Origin: Planctomycetota bacterium
GTDB lineage: Bacteria > Planctomycetota > Planctomycetia > Pirellulales > Lacipirellulaceae
DNA length: 64,000 nt
Reading direction: 5' to 3'
NCBI GenBank assembly: GCA_013152205.1
Contig: JAADGV010000027.1
Coordinates: 1-64,000 of the forward strand
Under the pieces are notes generated by a model. The model made no database searches, was not told where the DNA came from, and saw only the letters and a program-made list of their open reading frames with translations. Shown piece by piece: positions 1 through 8,192 of the stretch (positions are counted from its first letter, which is position 1; each line of letters starts with the position of its first letter). The position numbers and the translations under genes were made by a program.

Positions 1-461
1 AGCTTAAACAATCATTGAACTCTCCCGGTACCTTGTTGGCAATCTCATCGTATAAGGCGCTAAGACGCAAAGAATGGGGAAATCTAGCCTCTCAAGCTCT
101 CACGCACGGCCTCGTATGGCAATTGGATCTCGCAGAGACGCTGAGACGGCAGAGCTACAACATTCCAGTTTTCTCTGCGGTCTTTGCGTCTCTGCGAGAC
201 ATTCCTTTTTCTTGTTTCCTTTGCGTCTTAGCGCCTTTGCGAGAATCCTATCTTCTTTACAGGTCCAATCATCTATTAGCGCGGATTAGCGGTTCCCCTT
301 TTTTGTTTGCGGCCAAAGGCCACGCTGTGTCCTTGGTGGTGAGAAATTCATTTCTGGTGCTAGCAGTGCAGACTGATGTAGGTGTTGGTTGCTGATGCGC
401 GGTATGCTTGCACGTTGACGGTTGGTTTCAATAGTCAACGCCGAGTCTGTGGAGCATGCCG
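1..461. repeat. Gene-free left edge with a palindromic dispersed repeat (family B)
   Basis: No convincing gene is seen in the first 460 bases. Positions about 50-265 hold a long imperfect palindrome built from CTCGCAGAGACGC, CTCTGCGAGA and CTTAGCGCCTTTGCGAGAA. The left part (about 50-170) is nearly identical to the reverse complement of about 33900-34015. A short CTATTAGCGCGGATTAGCGG tract (about 270-291) belongs to another repeat that recurs near 30705 and 40896. Apparent reading frames across this stretch are composed of repeat sequence and are not credible genes. Confidence 0.75.
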
Positions 462-1340
462 ATGTCAGTTGGCCCAACGCGACTTTTGAATTTACTGGTG
501 ATTTTGATCATCGTGGCGCTAAATGCCATTGGGTTGCTCTTAGTCGTGCGCCGATTTGCGGGTGCGTTGAGCAAAGATTTGCCGCCGGGGGCGATGTTGC
601 TGACCGCGATTGTCGCTATGGCGATGGTGGCTTGTACGCGTATTGCTTGGAGAAGATATTTTCCGCTTACCGTTGATGTCGAAGAGCTTGAGCTTTCGGC
701 ATCTGGCCGTCTCGGGGATCTTTTGGTTGGCTACGGTTCGTCGTTGTCGTTGGTGTTGCTGGCGGTTGGTTGTATATATCCGGCAGAACGCACGGTGGAT
801 TTGATTATTTGGTTGCCGGCGTTGGTGGCTGATCAGTTCTGGCGGCAATCGTTTTTCGACGCAGGGCACCCAGACCGGGGGGCGGGCGAGACAGGCCACG
901 ATCTCGAAAACGAGCTTGTGTTGGCTTCGCTGGCGATGGTTGCTGGCGAGAAAACATTCGCGCCGGAGGGGTTGGAGCGGCAACTGGCCGCGGCGGTTGG
1001 CGAAAGCGGGGAAGGCGAGACCGAGGAGATTGTCCAGCAACTCTATCGGGTGAGGGACGAACTGGGGCAGGAAGTGATTTACGGCACGCTACGAGCCGAT
1101 TTTCTTGCGGGCCAGCGGACGGCGGTTGTTCATGCGGGTTTTTGTCCTCCGCTGTCGCATTTGCCCGAGATCGAAGCGGAATCGTTCCGCGGCCCTCTTG
1201 CGCGAATCAAAGTGGTTCAGGCCCTTGCTCATGGCACGCGGATGGATGTTCGGCTGACCGCCCCGGCTGCCAGCGATTGCCATGTCTGGATCGATATGGC
1301 GGCAATTCCAGCAACTTCGGCGGAAAAAATCCAAGCCTGA
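462..1340 (+). CDS. Membrane protein of unknown function with C-terminal soluble domain
   Basis: The product is about 292 residues. Four hydrophobic segments occupy roughly residues 8-28, 42-60, 92-107 and 112-125, and an acidic soluble region of about 165 residues follows, so it is probably an inner-membrane protein with a cytoplasmic tail. The tail contains FCPPLSHLPEIEAE, which reminds me of a small domain repeated in planctomycete hypothetical proteins; that is recollection, not a search. Two start codons lie 6 bases apart (456 and 462). The GGAG at 451-454 is 7 bases before 462 but touches 456, so 462 is preferred. It is the first gene of the window and is separated from ispF by a repeat-filled spacer. 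I cannot assign a function. Confidence 0.7.
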   Translation: MSVGPTRLLNLLVILIIVALNAIGLLLVVRRFAGALSKDLPPGAMLLTAIVAMAMVACTRIAWRRYFPLTVDVEELELSASGRLGDLLVGYGSSLSLVLLAVGCIYPAERTVDLIIWLPALVADQFWRQSFFDAGHPDRGAGETGHDLENELVLASLAMVAGEKTFAPEGLERQLAAAVGESGEGETEEIVQQLYRVRDELGQEVIYGTLRADFLAGQRTAVVHAGFCPPLSHLPEIEAESFRGPLARIKVVQALAHGTRMDVRLTAPAASDCHVWIDMAAIPATSAEKIQA

Positions 1341-1673
1341 TCACCATTTCGCGGTGCCGTGGGGCGCATTATAATTCTCGCTTGGTGGCCGAGGGTTTGC
1401 GGCCTCTTGGCTTAAGGCGATCGGCAGATGAGAATTTTCCGACCTTAACTCGACGTGCTGATTTTACGATCGAGTAAGGATATTGAACCACGACGACACG
1501 ACGCAAAATACGAAGAAGGTTTTACCACAGAGGACGCGGAGTTACGCAGAGGGAAAAGTTAAGGAACCAAGGTTTCAAAAAACAAGTTTCTCTGTGATCC
1601 TCTGCGTCCTCTGTGGTGATTTCTTTCGTGGATTTTTTTAACAACCGAGCGAATGTAGGTAAATTTCTATCTG
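1341..1673. repeat. Spacer with CCACAGAG-type inverted repeat (family C) and a family D end
   Basis: About 1484-1513 reads TTGAACCACGACGACACGAC, the end signature of repeat family D. It is followed at about 1525-1620 by a family C inverted repeat: ACCACAGAGGACGCGGAG on the left and CTCTGCGTCCTCTGTGGTG on the right, with an AT-rich centre. Transcribed, it would form a long hairpin. No gene is seen. Confidence 0.75.
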
Positions 1674-2186
1674 GTGAAGCGAGGGAAATTGGGCACGACA
1701 TTGCGAGTTGGATTGGGAGACGACACCCACCGTTTGGCGGCGGGCGGTCCGTTGCGATTGGGCGGGGTGGATATTCCGCACGATCAGCACGCGGTTGGTC
1801 ATAGCGATGCGGATGTTTTGCTGCACGCCATCACCGATGCCTTGTTGGGGGCGGCTGGCTTGGCTGACATCGGGGAGCTGTTTCCGAATACCGACGACGA
1901 AAATCGAGATCGCGACTCGGCTGAGATGTTGCAGTTGGCGTTTGCTGAAGTTGCTGCGGCCGGTTTCCAGATTGTGAATTTGGATTGTGTGGTGGCTGCG
2001 GAACAGCCACGGCTGAGTCCGCACAAACGGGCGATGCGTAGCCGAATTGCTGAGGTGCTTTCGATCGACGCCGGTCGAGTGAACGTCAAAGGCAAAACGG
2101 GCGAAGGCGTGGGGCCTGTGGGGCAACGGCAAATTGTTCGAGCGCAGTGTGTTGTTTTGTTGGAGAAGAGTTGTTGTGAAGAATAG
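1674..2186 (+). CDS. ispF: 2-C-methyl-D-erythritol 2,4-cyclodiphosphate synthase
   Basis: IspF makes the cyclic diphosphate MEcPP from CDP-ME 2-phosphate in the MEP isoprenoid pathway in the cytoplasm. The 170-residue length fits the family (about 155-170). Metal ligands are visible as D17 and H19 in GDDTHRL and as H51 in DADVLLHAITDALLGAAGL. The family signature GHSDADVLLHAITDALLG is intact and is followed by the FPNTD substrate loop. Odd: the C-terminal loop reads VKGKTGEGVGPVG where E. coli IspF has an ATTTE-containing loop. The start is GTG at 1674; a TTG at 1689 has a better-placed GAGG (1681-1684), so the true start may be 15 bases later. No IspD is fused or adjacent. Confidence 0.96.
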   Translation: MKRGKLGTTLRVGLGDDTHRLAAGGPLRLGGVDIPHDQHAVGHSDADVLLHAITDALLGAAGLADIGELFPNTDDENRDRDSAEMLQLAFAEVAAAGFQIVNLDCVVAAEQPRLSPHKRAMRSRIAEVLSIDAGRVNVKGKTGEGVGPVGQRQIVRAQCVVLLEKSCCEE

Positions 2187-2187
2187 A

Positions 2188-2245
2188 AAGAATAGAAAGT
2201 AATTTGGACTCCGGCGATGCGTAGCATCACGGCTATTTCTTATCA
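2188..2245. repeat. Short palindrome GCGATGCGTAGCATCACGGC upstream of cysS
   Basis: The short palindromic tract at about 2214-2237 (GGCGATGCGTAGCATC followed by ACGGCTATT) recurs almost unchanged at about 8134-8158, upstream of purF, as GGCGATGCCTCGCATCGCGG then CTATT. Its position just before two housekeeping starts could be chance or regulatory. Related GCGAAGC tracts occur at about 16180 and 47274. Confidence 0.5.
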
Positions 2246-2266
2246 TTGATTTAACAGTTGTCTGCT

Positions 2267-4009
2267 ATGACTATTACTACCCCCTCGACATGTGAAATGA
2301 CTAGTCTCTCTGAACCGCACGCTTCGTTGCAAATTTACAATACGCTAAGTAAACGTAAAGAACCGTTTCGTACGGTCGAGCCTGGCAAGGTGGGCATCTA
2401 CCTTTGTGGGCCGACGGTTTACGACAAAGCGCACATTGGCCACATGGTCGGGCCTGTGATCTTCGATTGTATCAAGCGGTATCTGACCTACTGTGGTTAT
2501 GATGTCTCTTGGGTCGTCAACATCACCGACGTCGACGATAAGCTGATTGCCAAAGCGAACGAGCGTGGCATCACGATGCTCGAAGTGGCGGAAGAAAACA
2601 TCGCCGACTACAACGAGAACCTGACGGCACTTGGGGTCGACCAGATCGACCATTTCCCGCGTGCCACGGAGTGTATGGACGAAATTATCGCGATCATTGC
2701 TTCGTTGGTCGAACAAGGGTTTGCTTACGAATCGGAAGGCGACGTTTATTTTGACGTTGGCAAAGATGGCGAGTATGGCAAACTCAGCAATCGTCGTGTC
2801 GATGCGATGCAGGGCGATGGCGGAGGGGCAGCCGCGCGAAAACGGGGGCTTGCAGACTTTGCCCTTTGGAAGTCGGCCAAGCCGGATGAGCCCTCTTGGG
2901 AAAGTCCTTGGGGCAAAGGCCGACCGGGTTGGCATATCGAATGTTCGGCCATGAGCAAGAAGATTCTTGGCGAGACGTTCGACATCCACGGCGGCGGGCT
3001 TGATTTGGTTTTTCCGCACCACGAAAACGAAATCGCCCAGAGCGAATGTTGCCATCAACGGCCCATGGTTACCTATTGGGCGCACAATGGTCTGCTGCGG
3101 GCTTCGAGCGCTGCCGGCAAAGTTGGTGGCCGGGGCGAGCGTGAAACCGATGCGGCAGACGAAGGCGGCAAGATGAGCCGCAGCAAGGGGGCTGGCGGGC
3201 TGGCCGACCTTATCGCGAGCCAAGGCGGCGAGCGAATACGATTTTTCTTACTCCGCACGCATTACCGCAGTACCGTGTTGTTTAACGAACCGGCCATCGA
3301 AGAAGCGGGCACGGGCTTGGAATCTTTTTATCGTTTTTTCAAACGGTACGAACGAGTCACCGGCAACAGCATCTTTGAATTGGACTTGCCTAAGACTCGC
3401 GTCGAAGGCGAGATCGATGCTGGATCGAACGAACTGTTGGCCGACGTTGTGGAATTGCGAAACAAGTTTCTTGCGGCGATGGACGACGATTTTAATACGG
3501 GCGGCGCGATTGGCGAGTTGTTCGAATTGGCCCGTCGGTTGAATAAGTATTGCGACGACAACGACCTTGAGGCCTCGGGCCAACCATCAGACCAAGTGGA
3601 ACCATTCGTGCGAGGAGCAGCCACGCTGCGGGAGCTTGCCGCGGTGCTTGGCATCTTCACACAGGAGCAAACCACCAGCGGCGGCGACGAGCTGCTCGGC
3701 CAAGTGATGCAGCTAGTGATCGACCTGCGGACCGAAGCTCGGGCGAATAAAAACTTTGCCACGGCAGACGCCATCCGCGACGGTATTGGCCCCTTGGGAA
3801 TTGTGCTGGAAGATCGCGCTGGCGGCACCGATTGGAGCGGCGGCGAAGACAATGCCCTGGACGGTGTGATGCAACTGTTGATCCAACTCCGCCAAACGGC
3901 CCGAGCGGAGAAAGACTTTGCTACTTCGGATACCATTCGAGACCGATTGGCTGAGGCGGGGGTAACCTTAGAGGATCGACCGGGCGGGACCGAGTGGAGT
4001 CGGGGGTAG
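2267..4009 (+). CDS. cysS: Cysteinyl-tRNA synthetase with a duplicated C-terminal module
   Basis: CysS charges tRNA-Cys with cysteine. The class I Rossmann fold shows [15 protein letters not shown] (HIGH near residue 56, zinc-ligand Cys near 47), further zinc-site residues in CSAMS and [11 protein letters not shown], and KMSRS near residue 302. At about 580 residues it is roughly 120 longer than the E. coli enzyme (461). Two things explain this: a glycine- and charge-rich insertion of about 20 residues just before KMSRS, and a tandem copy of the C-terminal tail. Copy 1 (about 3682-3846) and copy 2 (about 3847-4006) each run LR-ARA-K-FATADxIRD, [13 protein letters not shown] or [16 protein letters not shown] at 2267 is chosen; TTG at 2258 is possible. 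No clear ribosome binding site is visible. Confidence 0.97.
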   Translation: MTITTPSTCEMTSLSEPHASLQIYNTLSKRKEPFRTVEPGKVGIYLCGPTVYDKAHIGHMVGPVIFDCIKRYLTYCGYDVSWVVNITDVDDKLIAKANERGITMLEVAEENIADYNENLTALGVDQIDHFPRATECMDEIIAIIASLVEQGFAYESEGDVYFDVGKDGEYGKLSNRRVDAMQGDGGGAAARKRGLADFALWKSAKPDEPSWESPWGKGRPGWHIECSAMSKKILGETFDIHGGGLDLVFPHHENEIAQSECCHQRPMVTYWAHNGLLRASSAAGKVGGRGERETDAADEGGKMSRSKGAGGLADLIASQGGERIRFFLLRTHYRSTVLFNEPAIEEAGTGLESFYRFFKRYERVTGNSIFELDLPKTRVEGEIDAGSNELLADVVELRNKFLAAMDDDFNTGGAIGELFELARRLNKYCDDNDLEASGQPSDQVEPFVRGAATLRELAAVLGIFTQEQTTSGGDELLGQVMQLVIDLRTEARANKNFATADAIRDGIGPLGIVLEDRAGGTDWSGGEDNALDGVMQLLIQLRQTARAEKDFATSDTIRDRLAEAGVTLEDRPGGTEWSRG

Positions 4010-4021
4010 CGTAAGGTGAGC

Positions 4022-4118
4022 GACAAAGTCGCAAGTTCCGTTGTAGCCGCGGGCGGAAGCCGCGGTTTTTCCAGGCTCAACCGTAGCCTCCGCTTCCGGC
4101 CAGGATGGCCGGGCTATA
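4022..4118. repeat. Family A hairpin (GCGGAAGCCGCGGTT) copy 1
   Basis: This lies between cysS and ruvC. It starts with ACAAAGTCGC, carries the core TAGCCGCGGGCGGAAGCCGC on the left and a partly complementary CGTAGCCTCCGCTTCCGG on the right, with TTTTTCCAGGCTCAA as loop. The right side merges with another short palindrome, TTCCGGCCAGGATGGCCGGG, which recurs near 28519 and 31987. Confidence 0.8.
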
Positions 4119-4152
4119 GAGTTTGATTTATGAAAGCGGTAGATTATCACGG

Positions 4153-4641
4153 ATGAAAATTCTTGGCATCGATCCTGGATTGAACACGACCGGCTACGGG
4201 GTGTTGGAGATTGTCGATCGGCGGCCTCGGCTGGTCGAGGCGGGGATCATTCGTGGGAAGTCGCGTGGTTCGCTTACCGGGCGGTTGCGAGAGATTTACG
4301 AGGGCGTGACCGATGTGGTTGAATCGTTGCACCCTGACGTGATGGCGCTCGAAAAACTGTACGCTCACTACGGTCGTCCTACAACGGCTATTTTGATGGG
4401 TCATGCCCGCGGGGTGATCTGCTTGGCGGCGGCCCAGGGGGGGATTGAAGTCGAAGATTACGCAGCTACGCAAGTCAAAAAAACGTTGACCGGCAATGGT
4501 CGTGCCCCGAAGTTGCAAATGCAGCAAGCCATTCAATTCGAGCTAGGCCTCTCGAAATTTCCTGAGCCAGCCGACGTGGCAGATGCGTTGGCGATCGCTT
4601 TTTGTCACTATTGCACGGCGAAGGCGATAGATGTTGGCTAA
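4153..4641 (+). CDS. ruvC: Crossover junction endodeoxyribonuclease RuvC
   Basis: RuvC resolves Holliday junctions by paired nicks. From ATG at 4153 the protein is 162 residues, close to the family's 160-175. It begins MKILGIDPGLNTTGYG, so catalytic D7 sits in the RNase-H-like first strand. The second acidic residue is in MALEKLYAH, and the C-terminal acidic cluster is in ADVADALAIAFCHY. An in-frame upstream start at 4123 would add ten residues before the normal first strand and is rejected. It is followed 166 bases later by ruvA on the same strand. RuvB is not in this window, so the three ruv genes are not contiguous here. Confidence 0.97.
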   Translation: MKILGIDPGLNTTGYGVLEIVDRRPRLVEAGIIRGKSRGSLTGRLREIYEGVTDVVESLHPDVMALEKLYAHYGRPTTAILMGHARGVICLAAAQGGIEVEDYAATQVKKTLTGNGRAPKLQMQQAIQFELGLSKFPEPADVADALAIAFCHYCTAKAIDVG

Positions 4642-4807
4642 GAGGGGCTTGGGGCTTGGGGTTAGGGGCTGGTATCATTTAGCAGCATGCCGTCGGCGAT
4701 GGTTGCGTGCTTTGAAGTCCCAAGGGTTGTGATCTCTGGGCTTTGTGCTATCAACCCGCGTTTTCACCTTTCTAGCCCCCAGTCCCTAACCCCCAGTCCC
4801 CAACTCT
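4641..4807. repeat. G-rich/C-rich inverted pair between ruvC and ruvA
   Basis: Immediately after ruvC there is a run of GGGGCTTGGGG/GGGGTTAGGGGC units (about 4644-4672). Immediately before ruvA lies the rough complement, CCCCAGTCCCTAACCCCCAG units (about 4777-4803). The two arms are about 100 bases apart and could fold back in the intergenic transcript. No gene is seen between them. Confidence 0.65.
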
Positions 4808-5431
4808 ATGATTACCAAAGTTACCGGAACCGTTGTTACCCTTGGCGGGGGGAATCTCACGCTTGCTGTGGGGGCATTTGAATATGAAGTGCTTATTCCC
4901 GAGTTCACGCGACGTCATCTTCAGGAGAAGATCGGCAAAGAGATCTCGTTGCATACGATCGAGTATCTTGAAGGCAACCCGATGCAAGGTCGGCTTACGC
5001 CGCGGCTGGTTGGTTTTTTGAGCGCGATCGAGCGAGAGTTCTTCGAGATGTTTTGCCAGGTGGATGGGGTCGGCGTCAAAAAAGCTCTGCGAGCGATGGT
5101 GCGACCGGTGCAAGAAGTCGCCCAATTGATCGAAAACCAAGACCCCAAGGGCCTCAGTGGCTTGCCCGGCGTTGGGCCAGCGACCGCTGAGCGAATTATT
5201 GCCAAGCTCCGCCGTAAGGTGCCTAAGTTTGCTCTGTTGGTGGCACGCGATGGCCCGGTAGCTGCGGATGTCGAGCGGGATGTTGTTAGCGAAGCGTTTG
5301 AAGTGCTTAGAGCCTTGGGGCACAGCGAAGCCGAGTCGCATCGGCTGCTCGACCAAGCCATCGCCCGTAAGAAGAAATACAAAGACGTCGAAGCATTGCT
5401 GCATAGCGTCTATGAACAGCGGCAATCGTAA
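4808..5431 (+). CDS. ruvA: Holliday junction DNA helicase subunit RuvA
   Basis: RuvA binds four-way junctions and loads RuvB. The protein has 207 residues, the usual size. The N-terminal OB-fold begins [15 protein letters not shown]. Two helix-hairpin-helix motifs are visible as [15 protein letters not shown] (about residues 83-97) and [19 protein letters not shown] (about 116-134). The C-terminal three-helix domain that contacts RuvB ends around [17 protein letters not shown]. The start ATG at 4808 matches the family start. It pairs functionally with ruvC upstream. Confidence 0.97.
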   Translation: MITKVTGTVVTLGGGNLTLAVGAFEYEVLIPEFTRRHLQEKIGKEISLHTIEYLEGNPMQGRLTPRLVGFLSAIEREFFEMFCQVDGVGVKKALRAMVRPVQEVAQLIENQDPKGLSGLPGVGPATAERIIAKLRRKVPKFALLVARDGPVAADVERDVVSEAFEVLRALGHSEAESHRLLDQAIARKKKYKDVEALLHSVYEQRQS

Positions 5432-5512
5432 CGGGCCTTTGCCGGGGAATGGTTATCGAGCGTTGGTTGATTTTTTGGTGGGGTTGCTAAGCCGCTAGCG
5501 GCGGGGGGCTTG

Positions 5513-6211
5513 ATGCAGGAAATTCCTTTTCAAAATTTGGCTCTTTCTTTCTTGCCGGTCGTTGTCGTTGTTGTCGTTCTTTATCGTTGGTCGCTTGGCG
5601 GGGGGACGGCGATCTATGCGTTGGCTCGCATGTTGATTCAATTGTTGCTGATCGGCTATGTGCTGAATTATGTTTTTCAGACGGAGCATAGCCTGGTTAT
5701 TGTTGGTGTGTTGTCGACAATGCTTATCGCAGCCAGTTGGATTGCCTTACGGACTTCGAATCAACGGATTGGTGCTAACTTTGCCAAGGCGCTGGCTTCG
5801 ATTGTGCTGGGGGGAGTGACTACGCTTGCCTTGGTGACGCAGGGTGTTTTGGATTTAGACCCTTGGTTTGAGCCGAAAAAAATGATTCCGCTGGCGGGAA
5901 TGATTTTCGCCGGAGCGATGAATGCGGTGAGCCTTGCGGCAGAGCGATTCGATGCCGAGATGAAGCAGCATGGCGATTACGAACAGGCGCGTCGCACGGC
6001 GTTGGGGGCTGCGATGATTCCCATCACCAATTCGCTGTTTGCGGTTGGGCTGGTTTCGTTGCCGGGAATGATGACGGGCCAGATTCTCTCGGGAGTTTCG
6101 CCGCTGATTGCTGCCCGCTATCAGATTATGGTAATGTGCATGTTGTTTGGCTCGTCGGGAGTTTCAGCCGCTTGTTATTTAGCGTGGATTAAACCAAAGT
6201 CGTTGGCCTAG
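5513..6211 (+). CDS. UPF0014/FetB-like ABC transporter permease
   Basis: An integral membrane protein of about 232 residues with six to seven hydrophobic segments. The conserved UPF0014 signature is visible near the C-terminus as LPGMMTGQILSGVSPLIAAR followed by YQIMVMCMLFGSSG. In E. coli, FetB pairs with the ATPase FetA and is linked to iron export and oxidative-stress resistance. No ATPase gene adjoins this copy, so its partner must be elsewhere and the substrate is uncertain. TTG at 5510 is in frame, but ATG at 5513 is the natural start, with a G-rich stretch just upstream. It lies about 80 bases after ruvA. Confidence 0.9.
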   Translation: MQEIPFQNLALSFLPVVVVVVVLYRWSLGGGTAIYALARMLIQLLLIGYVLNYVFQTEHSLVIVGVLSTMLIAASWIALRTSNQRIGANFAKALASIVLGGVTTLALVTQGVLDLDPWFEPKKMIPLAGMIFAGAMNAVSLAAERFDAEMKQHGDYEQARRTALGAAMIPITNSLFAVGLVSLPGMMTGQILSGVSPLIAARYQIMVMCMLFGSSGVSAACYLAWIKPKSLA

Positions 6212-6283
6212 TGCGAGATGCCCATCCACGCGGTCGCGACTGCTCGTTTTGAACCCCATTTTTTATCGAAGAGGACGGTCGTT

Positions 6284-6781
6284 GTGGCAAATGCAAATGA
6301 GGTGAACACCAAAACTGTACGCAACCGGCGTCAAGTGTCTTATCAAAGTTATGATGATTTGCTGGCCGATGCCGAGAAGTTGGCTGGCGGTGATGTCGAG
6401 ATGGTGGGGAACTGGACGCTTGCACAAGTGTTTGATCATCTGGTTCGGTCTTTTAATGCTTCGATCGATGGCATTGGTTTTAAGTTGCCTTGGCTAATGC
6501 GTGTGGTTGCTGCACCTATTTTCAAGCATAAGATGCTGAATGTTGCGCTTCCGTCGGGATTCAAAATTGGCAAATCGAGCAAGGGAAAGTTCTATCCTCA
6601 CGAGGATGTTGGTCTGGAAGATAGTTTAGACCGCCTGCGGAAAGCTATCGAACGCTGCAAGACCGAGCGGACCCGATCGATGCACCCGCTGTTCGGAGAT
6701 CTCAGTTGCGAAGATTGGGATAAATTCAGTTTGCGGCACGCAGAGATGCACATGGGCTTTGCCGTGCCGGTTGAGAAGTAG
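6284..6781 (+). CDS. DUF1569 family protein (DinB-like fold)
   Basis: A small soluble protein of unknown function. NWTLAQVFDHLVRSFNASID and a C-terminal SLRHAEMHMGF resemble the DUF1569 family, thought to share the DinB/YfiT four-helix fold. Histidines in FDHL and RHAEMH are spaced as possible metal ligands, but activity is not established. The frame is open from ATG 6218, but the first 22 residues do not look like the family. A GTG at 6284 with GAGG at 6271-6274 gives a more typical N-terminus (VANANEVNTKTVRNRRQVSY), so 6284 is chosen. Confidence 0.85.
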   Translation: MANANEVNTKTVRNRRQVSYQSYDDLLADAEKLAGGDVEMVGNWTLAQVFDHLVRSFNASIDGIGFKLPWLMRVVAAPIFKHKMLNVALPSGFKIGKSSKGKFYPHEDVGLEDSLDRLRKAIERCKTERTRSMHPLFGDLSCEDWDKFSLRHAEMHMGFAVPVEK

Positions 6782-6810
6782 AGGTTAATCCCTTTTCCAC
6801 CTTGAGTGGG

Positions 6811-7827
6811 CTACTCCATTGGCTTTTGCAATACCCATCGCACTAACATTCCGTAACCTTGATCGAAAAAGCTCCAGGAGGCGGGGAAGAAGGTGAGGAA
6901 GCGGTTGTAGGTTTGGACGTCGACGAGTTCGAGTGCGCGATCGCGGTTGGCGGCCAGGTTGTCGAACCAGGCGCGAAGGGTGGGGCGGTAGTCGTGGATC
7001 GAACGGTGGGTGATCCGGAAGCCGGCCCCTTCGTACGCTTTGATGTGTGCGCGATAAGGCGAACCGATCGAGCCGGGAAAATAGATTTGCGAACAGACGG
7101 CCGACGCGAACAGTGGGTCGGGTACGCGGCAGAAATAATGTTGGACGAGTCGACCACCGGGTTTGATGGCGCGGAAGAGTTTTTTCGAGAGCGGGGCGAT
7201 TTCTTTGGGGCGAACATGTTCCCAGGCGCCGATCGAGTAGATGGAATCGAACGATTCGTCTTCGTAGTCGCGGGTGATGAAGTCGTCGAACTCGACATTA
7301 AAACCGTTGTGCTGCTGGTTGTAGGCGACCTGTTCTTTGGAGAGCGTGAGGCCGTACAGGTTTTCTTTGTCGCCTGTGTGTTCGTAGATGCGTTTGAGCA
7401 TCGGTCCCCAGCCGCAGCCGAGTTCTAAGATTTTCTGGCCCGGTTTTGCATCGAGCAAATTTAAGATGAAGTCGGCTTTGTTCTGTTGTGCCTGATCGAG
7501 GGTGTCGTTTTCGTTATGGAAATCGGCACAGGTGTAGAACATATATTTCTTGTCGAGAAATAGCTCGTAGAAATCGTTCGACACATCGTAATGCTCGGCG
7601 ATGCCCAGCACATGGTCTTGCTTCATCTTTGCGGTGAGTAGCAGTGGGCGAAGCGGACGGAGGGGCCAATTGTTGCGGACCCAGTCGACCACGGGCGGCA
7701 ACGAGCGCGTTATATCTTGCCAGGTTGCTTCAGCGTCGAGTGGCTGTGGCGAACGGATGAGATATTGAAGCCAGCCATAGGAAGGGCCGTAAACTAGCGA
7801 TTCGAGCGGCAACAACAAAGGACGCAT
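6811..7827 (-). CDS. Cyclopropane-fatty-acyl-phospholipid synthase family methyltransferase
   Basis: An S-adenosylmethionine-dependent enzyme of the CFA synthase/mycolic-acid cyclopropane synthase family, which modifies unsaturated acyl chains of membrane lipids. The approach motif is IAEHYDVSNDFYELFLD (about residue 77 on), then the CFA-typical MFYTCADF. The SAM motif KILELGCGWGPMLKRIYEH is near residue 133, GLTLSKEQ follows, and IGAWEHV and FRAIKPGG mark the later methyltransferase motifs. The 338 residues are a little shorter than E. coli CFA (382), lacking much of its N-terminal domain. It is transcribed against the DUF1569 gene and ends 30 bases from it. The lipid substrate is not predictable. 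Confidence 0.92.
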   Translation of the reverse strand: MRPLLLPLESLVYGPSYGWLQYLIRSPQPLDAEATWQDITRSLPPVVDWVRNNWPLRPLRPLLLTAKMKQDHVLGIAEHYDVSNDFYELFLDKKYMFYTCADFHNENDTLDQAQQNKADFILNLLDAKPGQKILELGCGWGPMLKRIYEHTGDKENLYGLTLSKEQVAYNQQHNGFNVEFDDFITRDYEDESFDSIYSIGAWEHVRPKEIAPLSKKLFRAIKPGGRLVQHYFCRVPDPLFASAVCSQIYFPGSIGSPYRAHIKAYEGAGFRITHRSIHDYRPTLRAWFDNLAANRDRALELVDVQTYNRFLTFFPASWSFFDQGYGMLVRWVLQKPME

Positions 7828-7938
7828 TTTTGTATAACCATCAAAAAGGGTTTATCAATAAGAAAAGACGCTCAGCATCCACTGGACGAGGGGTACGGCC
7901 CGTAGCGTGAACAGAAGTATGTGGTTTGCACCTACGAT

Positions 7939-8160
7939 ACGCAAGTCGCAGGTTCTGTTGTAGCCGCAGGCGGAAGCTGCGGTTTTTTCAGGCTCGACTG
8001 CAGCTTCCGCCTGCGGCTAGCATGACTTTGCAATTCTTTTGCAAGTTGCAGGCAAAGGGGAACCTTTCAGCGGTATCTGGCCTAGGGCCGGTTGAGAGAT
8101 TCGGCGCGGGGGCGTAGAATCAGGGGCGTCTCTGGCGATGCCTCGCATCGCGGCTATTGT
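7939..8160. repeat. Family A hairpin copy 2 and short palindrome before purF
   Basis: The 365-base gap between the divergent methyltransferase and purF genes holds a family A element at about 7939-8035. It begins GCAAGTCGCAGG, has a core of TAGCCGCAGGCGGAAGCTGC pairing with GCAGCTTCCGCCTGCGGCTA, and ends ATGACTTTGCAATT. At 8134-8158 is the GGCGATGC palindrome also seen upstream of cysS. Promoters for both genes must lie here, but I cannot place them. Confidence 0.8.
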
Positions 8161-8192
8161 TTTCCTCCAGCCAAGCGTCCCCAGCTTTTTTT

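Noticed and set aside
15-395. Open frame at the left edge
   Set aside because: It consists of family B repeat sequence, and the translation has no conserved feature.
2345-3223. A 292-codon minus-strand frame opposite cysS
   Set aside because: It mirrors conserved CysS codons and has no features of its own.
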